Source: Nansenia antarctica (taxonomy: Eukaryota; Chordata; Actinopteri; Argentiniformes; Microstomatidae). From it: a stretch of DNA of 64,000 nucleotides. Under the pieces are notes generated by a model. It was not told where the DNA came from and did not search any database. It saw nothing but the letters and a program-made list of their open reading frames with translations. Shown one piece after another: positions 27,937 through 40,785 of the stretch. Position numbers and translations under genes: made by a program. Numbering within the stretch: the stretch's first letter is position 1; the number at the start of each line of letters is the position of its first letter. Location of the stretch: the NCBI GenBank assembly GCA_963989245.1, contig OZ022345.1, forward strand, positions 29,779,370 through 29,843,369. Direction: 5' to 3'.

Positions 27937-30681
27937 GTTTTAAATGGGTTTCAGAATATCAGAAAAAAACTGCCTATTAGTGTGCATGGAGAAGATTCTT
28001 CTTTTTATTATTTTGACATGGAGAAAACAGTGGCAAAAACTTTGGAGAACAACAAGCATATGGCAAAAATTACTTTTGTGCCAGTGACCGACTGCCATAG
28101 AGACGCCTGTAACTCCAGGCTATTTCATGAGAGCAAACTCTTTGGAATACAGTGTATTGGCACCAATGTAGGGAAGGTAACTGCCCTTAAATTTAGTAAA
28201 GAGCGCCCACCCAAAAAGGTGCATGTCATCAGTTTGTGTAACTTGATTCATTTTTCATATTTCAAGGTAACTGCCCGTGACATAATCAAAATCAACATCG
28301 ACCGCAGATCGCGTCTTGCAAGAGTGGAGTCCATAGCATTTGACAGCTCCATCCAGGATCTAGTGCTCAGGTGCAGAATACTTTTCCGTGGCCTTGAGAT
28401 GAGGAATCATCAACAGTTCCACAGTCTAACACCTGTTAGAGAACAACTATTTATATCTGATGCTTTTGAGTCCATCAAAGTGGATACTGTGGTTCAGAAA
28501 ATACCTCAGATTCCACAGTTCACTGGCTACTACATATACAGCAACCACTCTGCCACTGCATTTGAAGAGCCAAGCAGCAGATACATCAAAGATGTAGCAA
28601 CTCTCCCTGCTCATTGTAGTGAAGGGCAGCCAGAAAGAGAACTACTGGCATGTCTGAGATGGGTGTAGTGGAGAGGAAATGACAAGAAACAGAGACTGGG
28701 ACCTTGTTCAGCCAAAACAACCAGCTTTTCTCTGATGACATTGTCATTGAACCGCACATTCAGGTAAATGTTTTAATGTAAGCTCTGTCTATACATGCAT
28801 GTTACCTATGCCTAATGAAGCTCAGAGCAAGGTATATGTTTTTGCCATGTTGCTGGAAATGGTTGCAACTAAGAAAAACATACTAATGGACTGAAAATCT
28901 CCTGTTCTGCCTTGTGTTAAAAATGATTCAAATAGAAAGCATATAATGATAAAACCATGTAAAAGCAATACAACTGTTGGCTTTGTATTTTGTTACAGAC
29001 AAGAATCGATCACTTCCACTTAGATGCCCTTGGTGTTGGAAGACTCCAAATAAGTCTAATTTGGGGCAACATCAAGACACAATTGCAACTGTTCGTATCC
29101 AATCTGATTGTTGCAATTGACAGACCACACTGGCTCAAGCAGGTAAGTCACAGTTATACATTTTGACGCCGGTGTATTTAATTGTTAAAGGAACAGTTTA
29201 CCCAAAAATGAAACACAGGTGCAGTTTGTCCATATAACACACAGGGAGGTTGCCAGCACTACTTGAGTGAAAGCTAGTCCCCATTGACTTTAGTAAAGAA
29301 CAACCAAAGTCAATGGGAACTAGCTTTCTCTCTAATAGTCTGCCTGTTTGTTATATGTGACAGCCGCTGGTGATTTGGTCCTCTTCTCTGCAAATCCTGA
29401 ATTGCGCTAGAATTTGTTGTTTTTTTTCTCCATATTACGGAAGTTGAAGTGAAGAACACACTTAATATAACAAGCAACTGTTTTAAGATCACTAAATAGT
29501 CATTTTTTGTCATCAAAGTCCATATCCTGTGAGAAGTGTGAACAGCTCTGAATGAAATTGCATTACACACCACATTATACTTTCAGCTCCCAGATGTTCA
29601 TCACTTGGCATGTGCCACTGGCTGTGAGGTACTCCATCTCATTCAGATGTGGCCCATCATAGCCAGAGATGTCATGTGTTGCCCTGAGGCATTTACAGCA
29701 GCCTCTGTTGAATACATTGGCCGCAACACCTGTCGACTAGTGACTAAAGCCAACATCTTGCTGAGTGGATACTTGGCTTTGATCCGATCAGCTAGTTTGA
29801 CGGATGACGAAGCAAGGCAACTCCAGGTCGAGATATGTGACCACCACAAACTTTTCGAGAGGGTGAGTTATTATTGATATCATTATTATATATATATTAT
29901 TTTTCTTACAGGATTTTGCATCAAAACAGTGTGGTTTGATTAGATATTAATTCATATTAACATATTAACTCATATTAATACCATTTAGCAGAAGTAAGTA
30001 CATTTTGGTGTCATATTTTCTTTAAGATATGGAAAGCAGATGTTGCAAACCGTGCCAACATTCATTTTGGCTATCACACTGGAGAGCAAACAGATGTGCT
30101 GGGCCACCCCATGATTGGAGACTGCAACCGCTTTGAACGATACCACCACAGGGTCAAGGACATGGGTAAATGTAACTACACATACAGTATTTAATTTGCA
30201 AGGCCATATAGGTGCTTAAAGCTAATTGTTTTATATGAATGTTGTACTTCAGTCATCACTCACAAGAATGGTGTTAGTATGGAGAAGACCATGGTCAAGA
30301 GGATTGCAGTCTTGGATTCCATCACCACATTGTCAGCACCCAATCATGTGGCAGACAATACACCTGTACACGGGCTGCCAGGCTATGCCCCTGTATACAG
30401 AGCATCTGGTTCAGTCGCATTAGTATCGGCCACTGATCTTCGGCAAAGACGAGGGCTTGGTAGGAACATCTACTTCAAAATGTGTTTATTTACTTAAGTA
30501 ACTGTATTATCTGTATTTATCATGTACAGTATTATTTCCTGCATGTCAGTTATACCAAAGATATCTAGAATGTTGGTACCAAAATATAACTTGTTCCAAA
30601 ACAGGCTTAAGGCAGCATGGAAACGAGGTGTTGCCAGAGCTGTCAAAACTACAGGTGTCAAAAAAATATGTGGCAACCTGA
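27937..30681 (+). CDS. Unrecognised spliced gene (at least six exons; 3' part intact)
   Basis: Exon A starts after an acceptor at 27936 and is open to 28668 with PISVHGEDSSFYYFDMEK. The frame then hits stops before a possible donor at 28765. Later exons have perfect GT-AG borders and compatible phases: B 28999-29142, C 29587-29862, D 30027-30165, E 30253-30459, F 30605-30681 ending in TGA. Together B-F encode about 282 residues with HFHLDALGVGRLQ, GCEVLHLIQMWPIIARDV, FGYHTGEQTDVLGHPM and CNRFERYHHRVKDM. I do not recognise the family; a domesticated or spliced transposase is one possibility. The stop-containing region between A and B suggests either an extra intron or early decay. Confidence 0.5.
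29170..29345. repeat. Palindromic repeat in an intron of the unknown gene
   Basis: GAACAGTTTACCCAAAAATG begins a common fish repeat. AGTGAAAGCTAGTCCCCATTGACTT and AAGTCAATGGGAACTAGCTTTCTCT form facing arms at 29269-29293 and 29307-29331. No coding content. Confidence 0.55.
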
Positions 30682-30704
30682 TCTAATGGAGAGGATGGAG
30701 AATA

Positions 30705-32290
30705 GAATCCTCTGTGTTCTATGTGCTCATGTTATCTGTTGTTAACTCTGTGTTCTGTTTCATGTTATCTGTTGTTAACTATGTGTTCTCTGTGTTATGT
30801 TATCTGTTCTTAACTCTGTGTTCTATGTGCTCATGTTATCTGTTGTTAACTCTGTGTTCTATGTGCTCATGTTATCTGTTGTTAACTCTGTGTTCTATGT
30901 GCTCATGTTATCTGTTGTTAACTTAGTGTTCTATGTGTCATGTTATCTGTTGTTAACTCTGTGTTCTATGTGTCTCACGTTATCTGTTGTTAACTCTGTG
31001 TTCTATGTGTCATGTTATCTGTTGTTAACTCTGTGTTCTATGTGTCATGTTATCTGTTGTTAACTCTGTGTTCTATGTGCTCATGTTATCTGTTGTTAAC
31101 TCTGTGTTTTATGTGCTCATGTTATCTGTTGTTAACTATGTGTTCTATGTGTTATGTTATCTGTTCTTAACTCTGTGTTCTATGTGCTCATGTTATCTGT
31201 TGTTAACTCTGTGTTCTATGTGCTCATGTTATCTGTTGTTAACTCTGTGTTCTATGTGTCTCATGTTATCTGTTGTTAACTCTGCATTCTATGTGTTCAT
31301 GTTATCTGTTGTTAACTCTGTGTTCTATGTGCTCATGTTATCTGTTGTTAACTCTGTGTTCTATGTGCTCATGTTATCTGTTGTTAACTCTGTGTTATAT
31401 GTGTCATGTTATCTGTTGTTAACTCTGTGTTCTATGTGCTCATGTTATCTGTTGTTAACTCTGAGTTCTATGTGTCTCATGTTATCTGTTGTTAACTCTG
31501 TGTTCTATGTGCTCATGTTATCTGTTAACTCTGTGTTCTATGTGTCTCATGTTACCTGTTGTTAACTCTGTGTTCTATGAGCCCATGTTATCTGTTGTTA
31601 ACTCTGTGTTCTTCTGTGTCATGTTATCTGTTGTTAACTCTGTGTTCTATGTGTTATGTTATCTGTTCTTAACTCTGTGTTCTATGTGCTCATGTTATCT
31701 GTTGTTAACTCTGTGTTCTATGTGTCATGTTATCTGTTGTTAACTCTGTGTTCTATGTGCTCATGTTATCTGTTGTTAACTCTGTGTTCTATGTGTCTCA
31801 TGTTATCTGTTGTTAACTCTGCATTCTATGTGTTCATGTTATCTGTTGTTAACTCTGTGTTCTATGTGTTATGTTATCTGTTCTTAACTCTGTGTTCTAT
31901 GTGTCTCATGTTATCTGTTGTTAACTCTGTGTTCTATGTGCTCATGTTATCTGTTGTTAACTCTGTGTTCTATGTGTCATGTTATCTGTTGTTAACTCTT
32001 TGTTCTATGTGTCATGTTATCTGTTGTTAACTCTGTGTTCTATGTGTCATGTTATCTGTTGTTAACTCTGTGTAATATGTGTCTCATGTTATCTGTTGTT
32101 AACTCTGTGTTCTATGTGCTCATGTTATCTGTTGTTAACTCTGTGTTCTATGTGCTCATGTTATCTGTTGTTAACTCTGTGTTCTATGTGTCATGTTATC
32201 TGTTGTTAACTCTTTGTTCTATGTGTCATGTTATCTGTTGTTAACTCTGTGTTCTATGTGTCATGTTATCTGTTGTTAACTCTGTGTTCT
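30705..32290. repeat. 33-36-bp minisatellite (GTTATCTGTTGTTAACTCTG)
   Basis: About 45 units of GTGTTCTATGTG, a short variable part and CATGTTATCTGTTGTTAACTC. It starts 24 bp after the stop of the unknown gene and resumes at 33558-33760 after a transposon. Open frames such as MLSVVNSVFYVL are translated repeats. Confidence 0.95.
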
Positions 32291-33557
32291 AGTGATGGGG
32301 GAAACAAAGCTTTCGACGCAATTGACACGTTCGACACAATTGTGTCGGAAAAAGTGTCGATCTTTCGATGCAGTCGATACAGCAACTCCATACTGCCACC
32401 TGCTGGTCAGGTCATGGTACTGCCTATACTGCCATCTGCTGGTCAGGTCGTGGTACAGCAGCTCCACAATGACATCGCTGGTCAGGTCGTGGTATGGCGG
32501 CTGTATCGACTTATTCACAAGTCAGGAATTTGAGGCAAAATACAATAAGCCCACCGTCATCTGCGATGTCTTGTTCAATAAAGGTGCTGTGACAAACTGT
32601 GTCGATGTGTATGTGGCCATATATGTGGTCTTAAAAGTTGGTGTGTCTAGTAGACTATAATAAATACATATATGAATAAATAAATAAATGCAACTGTTGT
32701 GTCCATTTCTGATATGAATAGAATAGAATTTGCCATTTAGCAAACGCTTTTAATCCAAAAGCTACTTACAGGGACATTCCCCCTGGAGTAATTGTAGTAC
32801 TCAAGGGCACACTAGTGGTGGTGTTTCAGGCAGGATTTGAACTCACAACCTTCCGATCACCAGTCCAATTCACTCCACTATCCCCTTGACATGTAAGGAT
32901 ACAAATCGGAATGACATTTCGGCATGTGTGGGACATGGCTGTTTGACAATTGGAGCAGATATAAATGGTCAACATGTCATAACAGGGTCAACAGTGTTGG
33001 GACGTGCTCGTGGAACAGGGAAAGAGTGCAAAACAAGGTTACATTGTGGAAACTGGACAGACTTGTGCTTATGTGAACAATCAAATATTTATTGCTTGTG
33101 TACATGAACAGGCAACGTTTTTTTATGTGTATCTATCTGGCTAGCCTATGTGTTGCAATTATGAATCTATGACTATCTCTGTATGTTCTATATCTATCTA
33201 TCAATATCTACCAATCTCATGTCTATTTCTATCTCTATCTCTGTCTCTGTCAATACATGTATTCTGTCTAGCGTCCGTATGTCTCCACTCTGACTACAAC
33301 CCTCGAATATGAGTGAATATGAGTGAATATGAGAGAGTTCAACGTCATTTTATGCAGTACCAAACTTGGAACACTGCCCCGTTTGCGGAACGACTGACAC
33401 ACGCGTCAGATGTGCGTGTGTGACGTACGAATCTTTCTTCGAGTAGTCACGTGGTTTTTGCCATTTGACACAAGCATCGATACATTTGTATCGACGCACA
33501 TTGCGTCGGAAGATAGACGCCGTGTCGTGACTACTGCGTCGAGCGTAACATCCCTAC
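32291..33557. mobile_element. hAT-like non-autonomous element in the minisatellite
   Basis: The element begins AGTGATGGGGGAAAC and ends CGTAACATCCCTAC. It is flanked by TGTGTTCT on both sides (32283-32290, 33558-33565). Subterminal TTTCGACGCAATTGACAC at the left and GCGTCGAGCG at the right suggest inverted ends. The 8-bp duplication fits hAT elements, but TGTGTTCT is also part of every minisatellite unit, so it is weaker than it looks. No transposase frame. Confidence 0.55.
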
Positions 33558-33881
33558 TGTGTTCTATGTGTCATGTTATCTGTTGTTAACTCTGTGTTCT
33601 ATGTGTCATGTTATCTGTTGTTAACTCTGTGTTCTATGTGTCATGTTATCTGTTGTTAACTCTGCGTTCTATGTGTCATGTTATCTGTTGTTAACTCTGT
33701 GTTCTATGTGTCATGTTATCTGTTGTTAACTCTGTGTTCTATGTGTCATGTTATCTGTTGCTTGTTGTTTCTGTGTCCTGTGTACCCAGACTGTCAGTGT
33801 CTTTGAGCCCCGGAAAAGTGCTTTACAAATATAATGAATTATTATTATTATTAGTAGTAGTAGTAGTAGTAATAGTAGTAG
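33558..33881. repeat. Minisatellite remainder and LINE-like tail
   Basis: Six further units of the 33-36-bp minisatellite run to about 33765. Then comes GGAAAAGTGCTTTACAAATATAATGAATT and (ATT)n/(AGT)n, a typical L2-group LINE 3' end. Confidence 0.75.
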
Positions 33882-35691
33882 CAGTGTTTCCTCTATATGC
33901 ATTTATTGGTGGCGGGCCGCCACGAATGAATTTCCTCCGCCACTAATTGATTCAGTCCACAAAAAAAATTAAAAAATTAAAAAAATCCACCTCTGAACAT
34001 TTTAGCTGATTAAAATATATCTGATCCTAGATCAGCGCTATAATGGATGTTGACTAAAAGTGCACCTAAATCCACGCCCATCTCTCTCTAACCGCTGATC
34101 CAAAATCAGATTAATGACATTAAACATTCAGTTGACGACGTGACACAAGGGCTACTCCTGATTGGTCTAAATGTGAACCGATTTTAACCCCGATTTAGCT
34201 GTCACCGACCAGTTTCTTGCGGTCGGAGACAAAATCCTCCCGTCGTTGCAAACCCGGGGACGCACCGTCTCCGACGCTCGTTTAATGTGACAGGCTCAGA
34301 CACGCAATCGGAGGACCGCCGATCCTGTCGGAGAGCCGTCGCAGGGCTCCAGATCTTTTCAAACATGTTTCATTTTATCGGCGCACATTCTGCTAGTCTG
34401 ACATGGGCAACGACCCGTGTGGACAGCACAGCCAATGAGAGGTCGAGGAAATGCAGCGCGGAGGAGGCGTGAAAGTAGAAATGGCTATTTATATAATAGT
34501 AAATAGCCTATTATATAAATAGCCATATATGTATATATATGTATATATTACATATAGTAATATGGCTATTTTCTAGTACAAATGAGCTCCATCTTTTTTT
34601 GACAGCTGTCAACGTCTCGTCATCATGTGCTGATATCGCGACACTACTGCTTGGCGAATCGTCCCGACCAAGTGAAGAATTGTGTAGTCTGTGAGCCCCC
34701 GTCGTTGCCACATCCTGTAGTCTGACACCAGCACGACGGTTGTTTAGTGTGAGAGGCTCAGCGATGTTACAACTTGAAAAGTCGTCTAGTCTGTAGCCGC
34801 CCTGCCGAAATGCTCGGGCGCCTGTGTTTTCTCCTCGCAAATAACGGGCTAAAAGTCACCGGTAGTACCATCTAAAAGATACAAAAAGCTGATCTAGCTA
34901 GCTAGGTGCACAAATAAGATATCACGTTAAATAACTTCGAAGAATTAAACGAAAACAGCGACAGATGGATGGACTTTTCAAGAAAAAAGATGTACCAGAC
35001 ACTTCAAACATTGCTGAAGCTAGCAGTGGCTATGAGAGATCCGAAACTGCATGAACGTTTATGGCGGGGTACCACCACCACCACCAGCTACAACTACAGC
35101 GGGAGAACAAGCAGCAGCTACTGTGCGCTGTGGTATGTACACCAACATTTTTACTTTCGTTTGTTACTTTTATTTGGACTTTGGATTTTAAGACCACTTT
35201 AATTCATGAAAAGGTCCAGAGTTTCTTGTTGCAAACGGAGGAAGGACAAACAACAGGTGCGTTGAAACCAACACCCAATCATGCCAGGACATGGCTCATT
35301 TGATAATTTTGATAGACATGATAGCCATCACATCTAGTTGAAAAACTGTCGCAAGTTGAAGAACTCGCGCAAGTTGGAAATACTCGGAAACTTTCGCCAA
35401 GTTGGACATACTTTTCCTGTTGTGTTTGAGACAGAGCCAAGACTGCTCGTTTGGAAGGACATTGGATCCGTGAGTAACGTAAACCTTCAGAGCTGATGGA
35501 TGGAAACCGGTATCACAAGTTTATATTCTGTATATAGTTATTTTTTTCTTTGCCATCCTCCATCTAGTTTTGGTTGAAATTAGGTCGTTGTTTTGAGCGC
35601 GCGTGCACGTTTCATGCGCGTGCACGCGGGGAAAAAATCGCGCGGACAGGGCTCTCCGCCACTAATGTAAAAATTCCTGGAGGAAACACTG
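33882..35691. mobile_element. hAT-like element, 1.8 kb, with 8-bp target duplication
   Basis: The left end CAGTGTTTCCTC and right end GAGGAAACACTG are exact inverted repeats. Next to them are related GGTGGCGG and CCGCCACTAA motifs. The flanking octamers are agtagtag and agtagtat (7 of 8 identical). No intact transposase is seen. A small AT-rich palindrome (GGCTATTTATATAATAGTAA and its complement) lies at 34482-34524. The element is probably non-autonomous or deeply decayed. Confidence 0.7.
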
Positions 35692-35739
35692 AGTAGTATT
35701 ATTTGAAATTTGTCATTTCTCTAACCTTCCACCATACAC

Positions 35740-35756
35740 ACACACACCACACCACA

Positions 35757-35788
<32 letters not shown>

Positions 35789-35870
35789 GCACACACACTC
35801 CTAACACCTCTCCTCTGACTAACTCTGAAGGTGAGCTCATGGGAATGCCAGTTCAGTTTCCAGACAGGGA
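35740..35870 (-). repeat. (CA)n-linked interspersed repeat, copy 1
   Basis: The (CA)n tract plus CTCCTAACACCTCTCCTCTGACTAACTCTGAAGGTGAGCTCAT.GGAATGCCAGTTCAGTTTCC is the reverse complement of 61515-61620. This pair is an uncharacterised dispersed repeat flanking the cytokine locus. Confidence 0.65.
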
Positions 35871-36241
35871 GGTGAGCTGACAGCGTCACCCTGCTCTGAG
35901 TCTCTCTCCCTGGGGAGGGAACATGTGACTCATCTGGGGACTGTGTCACCATGACAACAGCCTTCCCCTCCAGAGAGCAGCGTGTGCCCCCCCCTCTCCT
36001 CCCCCACGACCAGGGACTCCCTCTCTGGCTGTGGAATGCCCAGAGACCGGCTGACACACCAGGGAGAGGGGGGGGGGGCCTCCCCATGCAGGCTGACGGG
36101 TGGGGACAGAAGCGGAGCTCCGAGCTGAGGCCCAGTCCCAGCCCCCACCCCCAGCTTCCTGTCTCTCTGCTGTCACGTCCTGTGGCGGGGAGATTTCTGC
36201 TGTTGTCACTCACCTCAGGAACCCCGGGGCTCAGGAGAACA

Positions 36242-36253
36242 CTGACGCTGCAG

Positions 36254-36289
<36 letters not shown>

Positions 36290-36791
36290 ACACACTCTGC
36301 CTCTCAGTTTGACTAACAGAGGTGAACTGTTCAGTTTCCCTCCTCTGGGAGTTCAGACGGCCGTCATACTGCTGAGGATCCTGGGTAGCATCTCCTAAAC
36401 CACAGATGAAACCCGAGCATGAAGATGAGGAGAGGCCCAGTCATCTACTGTCCCTATACATCTCCCTAACGTGCACTAACGTGCACTTTGATTGATTGAT
36501 TGAAAACTTTATTAGAAGATTTGCAGAAGTAGGTACATGAAAGTACATATTACATACAAGGTCAACTAACAGGATAAAAACCCAAGAAAGCCACTAGCTT
36601 ATTTCAATTGGGGTCCACTAATGTGCACTCACACAACACGCATCTTCACCCTCACAGTTTCGTTCAGTTCAGTTTATTTATTTAGCTGATTTAAAGAAAC
36701 ACTGTGCAAGAAGGGAACCAAGCCCCTCCACCCCTCCACCCTCCACCCTCCACCCCTCCATCCATAGTTGGACTCATTGACTCCTGGTTGT

Positions 36792-36838
<47 letters not shown>

Positions 36839-36861
36839 TGTGTGTGTGTGAGTGTGTGTGT

Positions 36862-36899
<38 letters not shown>

Positions 36900-36905
36900 G
36901 TGTGT

Positions 36906-36944
<39 letters not shown>

Positions 36945-37281
36945 TGTGTGTGTGTGAGTGTGTTGGTGCAGCGATGTCACAGTGGTGTTCTGCTGCTGTT
37001 GAGATGAGCAGATAACAGAGAGTGTGACCCACATGTTGTTGTGTGTGAATGCAGCCTGTTCACTGTTCATTGAGGCTCCTATATGACTACAGATATGACT
37101 ACAGATATGACTATAGGTCACAGATTCATAGTGAAAATGGGAACTTGCGGCTTGCTGTAGTTTCCTGTGCAGAAAGCATGTTTTTGTTCACAAACACACA
37201 CACACACGCACACGCACACACATCCGAGTTTTGCATCCGCGCGCCCCACGCATCTACGGTACTTGCCGCCACTCTCGGCCG

Positions 37282-37320
<39 letters not shown>
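36242..37320. repeat. Microsatellite-rich upstream region of the cytokine gene
   Basis: (CA)n lies at 36255-36295. A reversed retroposon tail (TTGATTGATTGATTGAAAACTTTATTAGAAG) lies at 36489-36630. (GT)n with GAGT interruptions covers 36796-36962, (CA)n 37192-37221 and (GT)n 37281-37320. No gene is visible. His/Thr- and Cys/Val-rich ORFs here are translated repeats. Confidence 0.85.
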
Positions 37321-37321
<1 letters not shown>

Positions 37322-37416
37322 GAGACTCGGAGGCCAGTGGAAAAGAAAGTCTCTAGTCACGTCGTCGTCGCTGTTTCGCCAAGACGGTTTTCCTCTCCGC
37401 TGCTCCTGGCCGCTCC

Positions 37417-37424
37417 TATATAAA
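37417..37424 (+). promoter_or_regulatory. TATA box of the IL-21-like gene
   Basis: TATATAAA lies 102 bp before the first ATG at 37526. The 5' UTR between them shows no upstream ATG. NFAT-like GGAAAA (about 37338) and TTTTCC (about 37388) lie just upstream and would suit a T-cell cytokine, but six-base matches are weak. Confidence 0.65.
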
Positions 37425-37523
37425 CACGGTAACGCACCTCTCTGATACCTGACTGCCCTGTCTCTCTGTCACAACCTCTCTCTGCTGCTAACTACCTCTC
37501 CTCAGGCTCCTCAGAGACGCAGG

Positions 37524-37525
<2 letters not shown>

Positions 37526-37557
<32 letters not shown>

Positions 37558-37681
37558 GCTGGCTGTTGTGGTGTGTGTTCTAGCGGTAACCTTGGCGACC
37601 CCAGCGGCCGACAATGACCTGAAGTCCCTGAAGCTGAGAGAGGTGATGAAGGACCTGGAGAAGCTCCGCAAGAACGCCCTG
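37526..37681 (+). CDS. il21: IL-21-like exon 1 (start, signal peptide, helix A)
   Basis: Contains ATG repeated ten times (37526-37555), the hydrophobic leader and helix A. It ends AACGCCCTG before donor GTATGA. Confidence 0.78.
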
Positions 37682-39660
37682 GTATGACCCCCGCCCTCAC
37701 TCTGCCCTCACTCTGCCCTCACTCTGCCCTCACTCTGCCCTCCGCCCACACACACACACTGGCTCTCACACACACTGGCTCTCACACACACTGGCTCTCA
37801 CACACACTGGCTCTCACACACACACTGGCTCTCACACACACACTGGCTCTCACACACACACTGGCTCTCACACACACTGGCTCTCACACACACACTGGCT
37901 CTCACACACACTGGCTCTCACACACACACTGGCTCTCACACACACACTGGCTCTCACACACACACTGGCTCTCACACACACTGGCTCTCACACACACACT
38001 GGCTTTCACACACACACTGGCTCTCACACACACTGCTAAGTGATATTGTGTGATTGTTGCATTGTTGAGAGGTTTGTTTCAAGTTTTATTGTTACGTCAC
38101 ATCAGAGAGTCACATTCTTAGGCTTCAGTTCCTCACATCGCAGCACAAGACAATAAGACAATAAGACAATAAGACAATAAGACAATAAGACAATACGACA
38201 ATAAGACAATAAGACAATAAGACAATAAGACAATAAGACAAGATAAGTCAAGATAATGACGTGACAATAGTAAAGACATAAGTGAGACAACTGCACAAGT
38301 GATGGAAGACAATAAGACAAATAAGACAGATTACAATCAGCGGTGCAAATTGTTGTGTCTTAGGCTGTGTTGTATATAATGTAAATGACCAATATGTGAT
38401 GTAAGCGTGATGTAAACGTGGTGTAAGCCTGATGTACGCGTGGCGTGTTGAGAGCAGCATCATTGACGTGTTCTGTCCCCCCCCAGGCCAGCGGTGTGTC
38501 AGCGCTCCACACACCCCCCCTGGACACTGAGGTGAGTAACCCTGACACAGTCACACTGACACAGTAACACTGACACAGTCACACTGACACAGTCACACTG
38601 ACACAGTAACACTGACACAGTAACACTGACACAGTAACACTGACACAGTCACACTGACACAGTCACACTGACACAGTAACACTGACACAGTCACACTGAC
38701 ACAGTCACACTGACACAGTAACACTGACACAGTAACACTGACACAGTCACACTGACACAGTCACACTGACACAGTCACACTGACACAGTAACACTGACAC
38801 AGTCACACTGACACAGTCACACTGAGACAGTCACACTGACACAGTAACACTGACACAGTAACACTGACACAGTCACACTGACACAGTAACACTGACACGG
38901 TAACACTGAGGTGAGTAACACTGACACAGTGTCACACTGAATGTACGCGTGGCGTGTATCATTATAATAATAATGATAATAATAATAACGAAAATAATAA
39001 TAATAACGATAAAAAGAATAATAAAAAGAATAATAACGATAATAATAATAACGATAATAATAACGATAATAATAATAAAGATAATAAGAATAAGAATCAT
39101 AATAATAATAATAACGATAATAATAACAATACTACTACTAATAATAAAGATAATAAGAATAAGAATGATGATAATAATAATAATAACGATAATAATAACA
39201 ACAATAATAAGAATAAGAATAAGAATACTAATAATAATACTAATAAGAATAATAAAGATAATAAGAATAAGAATGATGATAATAATTATTATAATAATAT
39301 ATATATAATATATATAATAATATTATATGGTATAGTCACTATTATACACACTACTACACTATACTGTTGACAGAAATAGTCACACAACTGTAAAATAACT
39401 AAAATAACCAAATGTATAATGAATGAGATGACTATGGAAGACCTCTAAAGGATCCCAGAGGGGAGAAGTAACCCTAACCCTTCTGATAGATCAGTTAGTA
39501 ATGATCTGCTGCTGAACAGTCAAGCCAGCTAGTTAAACAGTTAAACAGCTAGTTAAACTTGTGGTCTTGACTTCTGTAAATGAATCACTATGAGAGAGTT
39601 CTCTGTGTCTCGAGAAGAGAGAAAATGAGAGCGAGAGAGAGAGAGAGACAGAGAGAGAAT

Positions 39661-39706
<46 letters not shown>

Positions 39707-39729
39707 ATGAGAGAGAGAATGAGAGTGAG

Positions 39730-39804
<75 letters not shown>

Positions 39805-39903
39805 CTGCTGCATGTTTAGGAGAAACATGATGACTAATCGCATCACATTGTTTCTGTGGTTGTCATCGAGAGAGCGAGAGAGCGAGAGAGCGAGAGTGAG
39901 AAC

Positions 39904-39951
<48 letters not shown>

Positions 39952-40711
39952 CAGTCGAAAATGGCCAAACATTTCACTAGTATTCTATGTTACACGTTTG
40001 AGCCACAGTCCACAGTAGTGTGATATTATGGTTGTGTGTGGTTGTATTCTAGTGTGATATTATGGTTGTAGACACTGAGCCTGAGACACTGCAGCCTAGC
40101 CTAGCCTAGCCTAGCCCACCCTGAGACATTGCAGCCTAGCCTAGCCTAGCCCACCCTGAGAGACTGCAGCCTAGCCTAGCCTAGCCTAGCCCACCCTGAG
40201 ACATTGCAGCCTAGCCTAGCCTAGCCCACCCTGAGAGACTGCAGCCTAGCCTAGCCTAGCCTAGCCCACCCTGAGACACTGCAGCCTAGCCTAGCCCACC
40301 CTGAGACATTGCAGCCTAGCCTAGCCTAGCCTAGCCCAGCCCACCCTGAGACATTCCAGCCTAGCCTAGCCTAGCCCAGCCCAGCCCAGCCCACCCTGAG
40401 ACATTGCAGCCTAGCCTAGCCTAGCCAACCGTGAGCCACTGCAGCCTAGCCTAGCCTGGCCTAGCCTGGCCTAGCCTAGCCTGAGACACTGCAGCCTAGC
40501 CTAGCCTGGCCTAGCCTAGCCTGAGACACTGCAGCCTAGCCTAGCCTGGCTAGGTGTTCCGGAATTCTTTGGCGGTTGGGGAGTTGACGCCGTAGCCATC
40601 TGATCTGGAACATGTTGATGATGTCATCGGCTGACAGGGTTCTGATGTTCTGATGTTCTGAAACCTCCAGTCACTCAGGAAACTGGAAACAATCTCAAAA
40701 CTCTCAGCTCT

Positions 40712-40785
<74 letters not shown>

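Noticed and set aside
35713..36316. Overlapping ORFs on both strands upstream of the cytokine gene
   Set aside because: They start or end in (CA)n tracts, have no domain and overlap each other on opposite strands.
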